A stretch of 64,000 nucleotides of DNA from Streptococcus gallolyticus subsp. gallolyticus DSM 16831 (GTDB taxonomy: Bacteria; Bacillota; Bacilli; Lactobacillales; Streptococcaceae). Positions 60,062-64,000 of the stretch are shown piece by piece. How positions within the stretch are numbered: the stretch's first letter is position 1; each line of letters starts with the position of its first letter. Under the pieces are notes generated by a model. That model was given only the letters and a program-made list of their open reading frames with translations. It did not search any database and had not been told where the DNA came from. Location of the stretch: NCBI RefSeq assembly GCF_002000985.1, contig NZ_CP018822.1, positions 1,630,001 through 1,694,000 of the forward strand. Reading direction: 5' to 3'. The translations under genes and the position numbers were made by a program.

Positions 60062-60166
60062 GACGCTATTATAACATTTTTGCCAAGGATAACCAATGAC
60101 TTTATTACGAAAGAAAAGGAGCAGGCAAAACGCATTTCCCATACTCCTCTTTTTATGAAAATGATT

Positions 60167-61519
60167 TTAGTCAATACCGATTTCTTTACGAACAACGTCA
60201 GCAATGGTATCCACGTAATAGCTTACTTCTTCATCTGTTGGTGCTTCTGCCATGACACGAAGAAGCGGTTCAGTACCACTTGGACGCACTAAAATACGAC
60301 CATTGCCATTCATTTCAGCTTCCATTTTGCTGATAATATCAGCGATAGGTGGTACTTCCATGGCTTTGCTCTTCATGCTATTTTCAACACGAACATTCAC
60401 TAATTTTTGTGGGTAAATAGTAACTTCGGCAGCCAATTCAGAAAGTGATTTGCCAGTTTCTTTCATCACTTTTGTCAATTGAATAGCCGTTAACTGACCA
60501 TCACCTGTTGTGTTATAGTCCAGGATGATAACATGACCTGATTGTTCACCACCAAGGTTGTAACCAGATTTACGCATTTCTTCAACAACGTAACGGTCAC
60601 CAACTGCTGTAATCGCTTTGTTAATCCCTTCACGGTCAAGCGCCTTGTGGAAACCAAGGTTTGACATAACCGTTGTAACAATAGTGTTGTGAGCTAATTG
60701 TCCACGTTCTGATAAATATTTGCCGATAATGTACATGACTTTATCACCGTCAACAATGTCGCCATTTTCATCAACAGCAATCAAACGGTCGCTATCACCG
60801 TCGAATGCCAAACCAACTGCTGCGCCAGATTCTTTAACCAATTCTTGCAATTGTTCTGGGTGAGTTGACCCAACGCCATCATTGATGTTAAGACCGTCTG
60901 GTTTTTCACCGATAACAGTAATATCAGCATCCAAATCCAAGAAAACATCACGCGCTGATACAGAAGCAGCTCCGTTAGCGGTATCAAGGGCAACTTTCAT
61001 CCCTTCCAAGCTAACACCTGTTGAAACAAGAAACTTTTCGTATTTACGAAGTCCTTCTGGATAGTCAACTAATGTTCCTAAACCTTCAGCTGAAGGGCGT
61101 GGAAGCGTATCTTCTGGAGCGTCAAGTAATGCTTCGATTTCGTCTTCTTGGTCATCAGCCAATTTAAAACCATCGCCACCGAAGAATTTAATCCCATTAT
61201 CTAATGCAGGATTGTGACTAGCTGAAATCATGACACCAGCGCTCGCTTTTTCTGTACGAACTAGGTAAGATACCCCTGGAGTTGCTAGAACACCAAGCTT
61301 GTAAACTTCAATCCCAACAGAAAGAAGCCCAGCAACCAAGGCAGATTCTAACAATTCCCCTGAAATACGTGTGTCACGTGCCACAAATACTTTTGGACGT
61401 CCTGTTTCATGCTGACTAAGAACATAGCCACCAAAACGTCCCAATTTAAACGCCAATTCAGGTGTCAATTCGACATTTGCTTCTCCACGAACACCATCTG
61501 TACCAAAATATTTTCCCAT
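60167..61519 (-). CDS. glmM: Phosphoglucosamine mutase
   Basis: A 450-aa enzyme turning glucosamine 6-phosphate to the 1-phosphate for cell-wall precursors. The N-terminus is [20 protein letters not shown], the active Ser is in [13 protein letters not shown] near 102, the metal loop is [13 protein letters not shown], and the sugar motif is GGEQSGHVI; the phosphate-binding site is [13 protein letters not shown]. It follows cdaA-cdaR as in most Firmicutes, where CdaR and GlmM control c-di-AMP synthesis. Confidence 0.97.
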   Translation of the reverse strand: MGKYFGTDGVRGEANVELTPELAFKLGRFGGYVLSQHETGRPKVFVARDTRISGELLESALVAGLLSVGIEVYKLGVLATPGVSYLVRTEKASAGVMISASHNPALDNGIKFFGGDGFKLADDQEDEIEALLDAPEDTLPRPSAEGLGTLVDYPEGLRKYEKFLVSTGVSLEGMKVALDTANGAASVSARDVFLDLDADITVIGEKPDGLNINDGVGSTHPEQLQELVKESGAAVGLAFDGDSDRLIAVDENGDIVDGDKVMYIIGKYLSERGQLAHNTIVTTVMSNLGFHKALDREGINKAITAVGDRYVVEEMRKSGYNLGGEQSGHVIILDYNTTGDGQLTAIQLTKVMKETGKSLSELAAEVTIYPQKLVNVRVENSMKSKAMEVPPIADIISKMEAEMNGNGRILVRPSGTEPLLRVMAEAPTDEEVSYYVDTIADVVRKEIGID

Positions 61520-61528
61520 TATTCTACT

Positions 61529-61548
61529 AGCGAAAAATCGCTTCCTCC
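61529..61548 (-). promoter_or_regulatory. glmM SD with hairpin between SD and start codon
   Basis: GGAGGA (61,543-61,548) lies 23 bases upstream of the glmM ATG, too far to act directly. The bases right after it form a perfect 5-bp hairpin AGCGA-TTTT-TCGCT (61,529-61,542), which when folded brings the SD to 9 bases from the ATG. No nearer SD is seen. Confidence 0.55.
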
Positions 61549-61660
61549 ATTACTAAATTCATTTCCTAAGATAATCTAAAATAATAGTTGCATTATAAAA
61601 ATCACATTTTCATCTTAAATTATCATTAATTCATTAATATATAGTCTTTGCTATTATCTA

Positions 61661-62617
61661 TTATTTTTTCGTTACTGTCAACTGAACAGTCACAACAGAA
61701 GGGTCAACAGTCACATTATTTGCTGATAAATTCACGCTGACACTTGTGTCTTTTGTAACATTAGCAATATCAACATTAGCAACAACTTCATCCACCGCAT
61801 CCAAAGCATCCTGACTACCAGAAATCGTTACTTGGCTTTGGCTTAATTTGTATGAAATGTCAGAGATTTTATCACTCATCTCTCCTGTTGTTTTCACAGT
61901 TACTGGAACTGTTTTTGTCAATTTTTTCACGGTCACTTCTAATTTGGCTTTCGAAGGGTTGATAGCACTAGCTAAGATTGTGCCGTCTGCTGCCACAGCC
62001 TGCAAGGCTACGCGTCCACTGTAATTACTGTCCAACACTTCTGTTTCTGGCAATTTAGCAACCACATGGTCAATTTGGTCAATAATTGATTCCGAACTTG
62101 TAACTTCAACTTCAGAAATATTTGTCGAAACTTTTTTCAACTCATAGCCAGTAGCCAATTGACTAGAATCTACTTCACCTTGAACTTCAAATGTTTTTGT
62201 TTTCTTTTTACCGATTGTTACTGAAATGCTACTTGGTGAAGCTGTCGCTGTAACCCCTGACGGCAAATCTGTCACTTGCAAAGGAACGGTCTGTGTCCCC
62301 TCACCCAAGTTTGTCAAATCAGCTACTACCTTAAAACTTCTTGTATCACTATTAATCTCAGAATCCAATTTGACACGATTAATCGATGTCAGATAAACCT
62401 CTGTTTCATAAGAATAACCACTAATAAAATACTTATCAGTATCATATTTAATATCAATGGGAACATTCTCCAAAGTATGGGTATAAGTTTCTGTTGCCCC
62501 CGATACTTGCGAACCTGTCCGTGTGTAATTACTTGATGTGGCTGTTAAAAATAGGAGAATGGAAAAGACAATGGATACAATAACCAACCAAAATTGACTA
62601 TTGAAAAATTTCTTCAT
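61661..62617 (-). CDS. cdaR: CdaR/YbbR regulator of diadenylate cyclase
   Basis: A 318-aa protein. It has an N-terminal membrane helix (FWLVIVSIVFSILLFLTATS) and an outside part with three YbbR repeats, each ending in a strand such as VTIGKKKTKTFEVQ or SVNLSANNVTV. CdaR binds CdaA and tunes its activity. SD GGAGGAAG fits ATG 62,615-62,617, which overlaps the cdaA stop (ATGA). Confidence 0.92.
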   Translation of the reverse strand: MKKFFNSQFWLVIVSIVFSILLFLTATSSNYTRTGSQVSGATETYTHTLENVPIDIKYDTDKYFISGYSYETEVYLTSINRVKLDSEINSDTRSFKVVADLTNLGEGTQTVPLQVTDLPSGVTATASPSSISVTIGKKKTKTFEVQGEVDSSQLATGYELKKVSTNISEVEVTSSESIIDQIDHVVAKLPETEVLDSNYSGRVALQAVAADGTILASAINPSKAKLEVTVKKLTKTVPVTVKTTGEMSDKISDISYKLSQSQVTISGSQDALDAVDEVVANVDIANVTKDTSVSVNLSANNVTVDPSVVTVQLTVTKK

Positions 62618-63462
62618 TGTTTCTTCCTCCAAATCTTATGATACCAGTGTTCTTCTTCCTCTACTTCTGTGATTAATTGTGTTCGAAGAATAGCTTCAAA
62701 GTTTTCTTTGGTCAAATCGTGTAAAAATTCACCTTTTGACGTAATTGAAATACCACCTGTTTCTTCTGAAACAACAATTGTTAAGGCATCCGAATTCTCT
62801 GACAGACCAATCGCTGCGCGGTGACGTGTCCCAAATTCTTTTGAAATCGCCATTGATTCTGACAAAGGAAGATAAGAACAAGCCGTCGCAATTTTATTGC
62901 CTCTGATAATGACAGCACCGTCATGCAAAGGCGTATTTGGAATGAAAATATTAATCAATAACTGACTTGAAATATCCGCGTCCAAAGGAATTCCTGTTGA
63001 AATATATTCCTGCAAAGTTTGCGTGCGCTCAATTGAGATTAAAGCCCCAATCTTACGCGGACTCATGTAAGCCACCGATTTCACCAGTGCTTCAACCAAT
63101 TTTTCCTCGTCACTCACTTGCTGTGTTTGTAGGAAAACTTGTGTTGAACGACCAAATTTCTCAAGACCAGAACGAATTTCAGGAGCAAAGATAACCACAC
63201 CCGCAATAACACCGTAGGTGATGACTTGATTCATCAAGTAAGTAATCGTCGTAAAGCCAATCCATTCAGCTACAAACTTTAGTAAAATGAAGAACACGAC
63301 CCCTTGAATCAAGGACATGATTTTCGTACCCGCAAGGGCTTTGATTAAACGATAAATAAAATACGCAACAATTAAAATATCCAAAATGTGAACGACAATT
63401 GTCCATGGGTTTTCAACTAAAGTTGCCCAAAATTTAGCATCAATAGCCGTAAAATTACTCAT
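62614..63462 (-). CDS. cdaA: Diadenylate cyclase CdaA
   Basis: A 282-aa membrane enzyme that makes c-di-AMP from two ATP. Three N-terminal helices (residues ~15-85) precede the DAC domain, with ALISIERTQTLQEYISTGIP, the DGA motif in PLHDGAVIIRGNKI near 175 and the RHR motif in GTRHRAAIGLSE near 208. First gene of cdaA-cdaR-glmM. Confidence 0.96.
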   Translation of the reverse strand: MSNFTAIDAKFWATLVENPWTIVVHILDILIVAYFIYRLIKALAGTKIMSLIQGVVFFILLKFVAEWIGFTTITYLMNQVITYGVIAGVVIFAPEIRSGLEKFGRSTQVFLQTQQVSDEEKLVEALVKSVAYMSPRKIGALISIERTQTLQEYISTGIPLDADISSQLLINIFIPNTPLHDGAVIIRGNKIATACSYLPLSESMAISKEFGTRHRAAIGLSENSDALTIVVSEETGGISITSKGEFLHDLTKENFEAILRTQLITEVEEEEHWYHKIWRKKQ

Positions 63463-63503
63463 ACATGCATCTCTTTTCTCTAACTAATTAAAACTACCTT
63501 TCT

Positions 63504-63512
63504 ATTATACCA
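63504..63512 (-). promoter_or_regulatory. cdaA promoter (extended -10)
   Basis: The minus strand reads TGGTATAAT, an extended -10, about 42 bases upstream of the cdaA start. Confidence 0.65.
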
Positions 63513-63552
63513 CGTTTAAAACAGATTTTCTTTATTAGAATATATCTTTTTG

Positions 63553-63561
63553 TGGTACAAT
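63553..63561 (+). promoter_or_regulatory. murT promoter (extended -10), leaderless arrangement
   Basis: The plus strand reads TGGTACAAT, ending 6 bases before the ATG at 63,568. Transcription would start on or next to the start codon. Confidence 0.65.
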
Positions 63562-63567
63562 ATTTCT

Positions 63568-64000
63568 ATGAAAGTAAACACACTTATGGGAATCACGGCT
63601 GGGAAGTCAGCTCACTTTGTCCTTTCAAAAATGGGACGTGGCTCAACCTTGCCTGGAAAAATCGCCCTCAAATTCGACAAAGATATTTTAGACACTATCG
63701 CTAAAGATTATGAAATCGTTGTGGTAACAGGAACAAACGGTAAAACTTTGACCACTGCTCTTACAGTTGGGATTTTACGTGAAACTTTTGGTGAAATCGT
63801 CACAAATCCAAGCGGTGCCAATATGATTACTGGGATTACTTCAACTTTCTTGACAGCCAAAAAAGCCAAATCTGGTAAAAAAATTGCCGTGCTTGAAATC
63901 GACGAAGCTAGTCTGCCAAAAATCACAGAATACATCACACCAAGTCTCTTTGTATTCACCAATATTTTCCGTGACCAAATGGACCGTTACGGTGAAATTT
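63568..64000 (+). CDS. murT: MurT-type Mur ligase, N-terminal part
   Basis: The first 144 codons of a Mur-ligase-like protein running off the right edge. It begins [20 protein letters not shown], contains the ATP loop [18 protein letters not shown] near 53-68 and [11 protein letters not shown], and has [11 protein letters not shown]. This is the MurT branch (partner GatD), which amidates glutamate of lipid II. A gatD gene would be expected next. No SD precedes the ATG, in line with the leaderless promoter. Confidence 0.9.
   Translation, partial: MKVNTLMGITAGKSAHFVLSKMGRGSTLPGKIALKFDKDILDTIAKDYEIVVVTGTNGKTLTTALTVGILRETFGEIVTNPSGANMITGITSTFLTAKKAKSGKKIAVLEIDEASLPKITEYITPSLFVFTNIFRDQMDRYGEI

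Overview
The window comes from a low-GC Gram-positive bacterium, almost certainly a Streptococcus. The evidence is the gene order aroA-aroK-pheA-psr, the cdaA-cdaR-glmM block, a type II-A CRISPR locus whose Cas9 and tracrRNA resemble those of S. pyogenes, and an Agl/II-type LPxTG adhesin. The Cas9 variant and the plant-glycan genes suggest the bovis/equinus (gallolyticus, lutetiensis, infantarius) group; that is inference, not proof.

Layout. (1) 1 to about 22,720 is the right-hand part of an integrative and conjugative element (ICE), all on the minus strand. Reading in transcription order from its end at the 3' tip of rlmD, it has a 57-aa ORF, a RepA-like initiator, a 31-aa membrane peptide, a C5 DNA methyltransferase, small regulators (Spx-like, helix-turn-helix), a CPBP protease, the VirD4/VirB2/VirB6/PrgI/VirB4/VirB1 transfer genes, an Abi defence gene, an antigen I/II adhesin, a calcium-binding microprotein and the N-terminal third of a giant methylase/SNF2 helicase that runs off the window. 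The integrase and the other ICE end are outside. (2) 22,679-31,174 is chromosomal core: rlmD, a Doc/AbrB toxin-antitoxin pair, an LCP-family protein (psr), pheA, aroK, aroA and lepA. (3) 31,262-38,681 is a complete type II-A CRISPR-Cas system: array, leader with promoter, an inserted hicAB toxin-antitoxin module, csn2, cas2, cas1, cas9, and a divergent tracrRNA.

(4) 38,735-55,816 is the most interesting block. It holds an alpha-xylosidase, a ROK sugar kinase, a YesN-type response regulator interrupted by an in-frame TGA, an acetyl-esterase-like hydrolase, an alpha-L-fucosidase, a lipoprotein plus two permeases of an oligosaccharide ABC importer, YesL and YesM homologues, a GH42 beta-galactosidase and a GH1 beta-glucosidase. 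These activities are the ones needed to take apart fucosylated, acetylated xyloglucan oligosaccharides from the non-reducing end inside the cell. CcpA-type cre sites precede three of the transcription units. (5) 55,821-64,000 is again core: small membrane proteins, a NagD-like phosphatase, a Nudix hydrolase, an acyl-ACP thioesterase, hemW, glmM, cdaR, cdaA, and the 5' part of a divergent, apparently leaderless murT.

No rRNA or tRNA genes were seen. The only stretch of more than 300 bases without a protein gene is 31,175-31,836, which holds the CRISPR array with its leader, promoter and terminator, and the lepA promoter region. Start codons were moved inward from the longest open frame wherever a Shine-Dalgarno (SD) sequence or family length demanded it; each case is stated.
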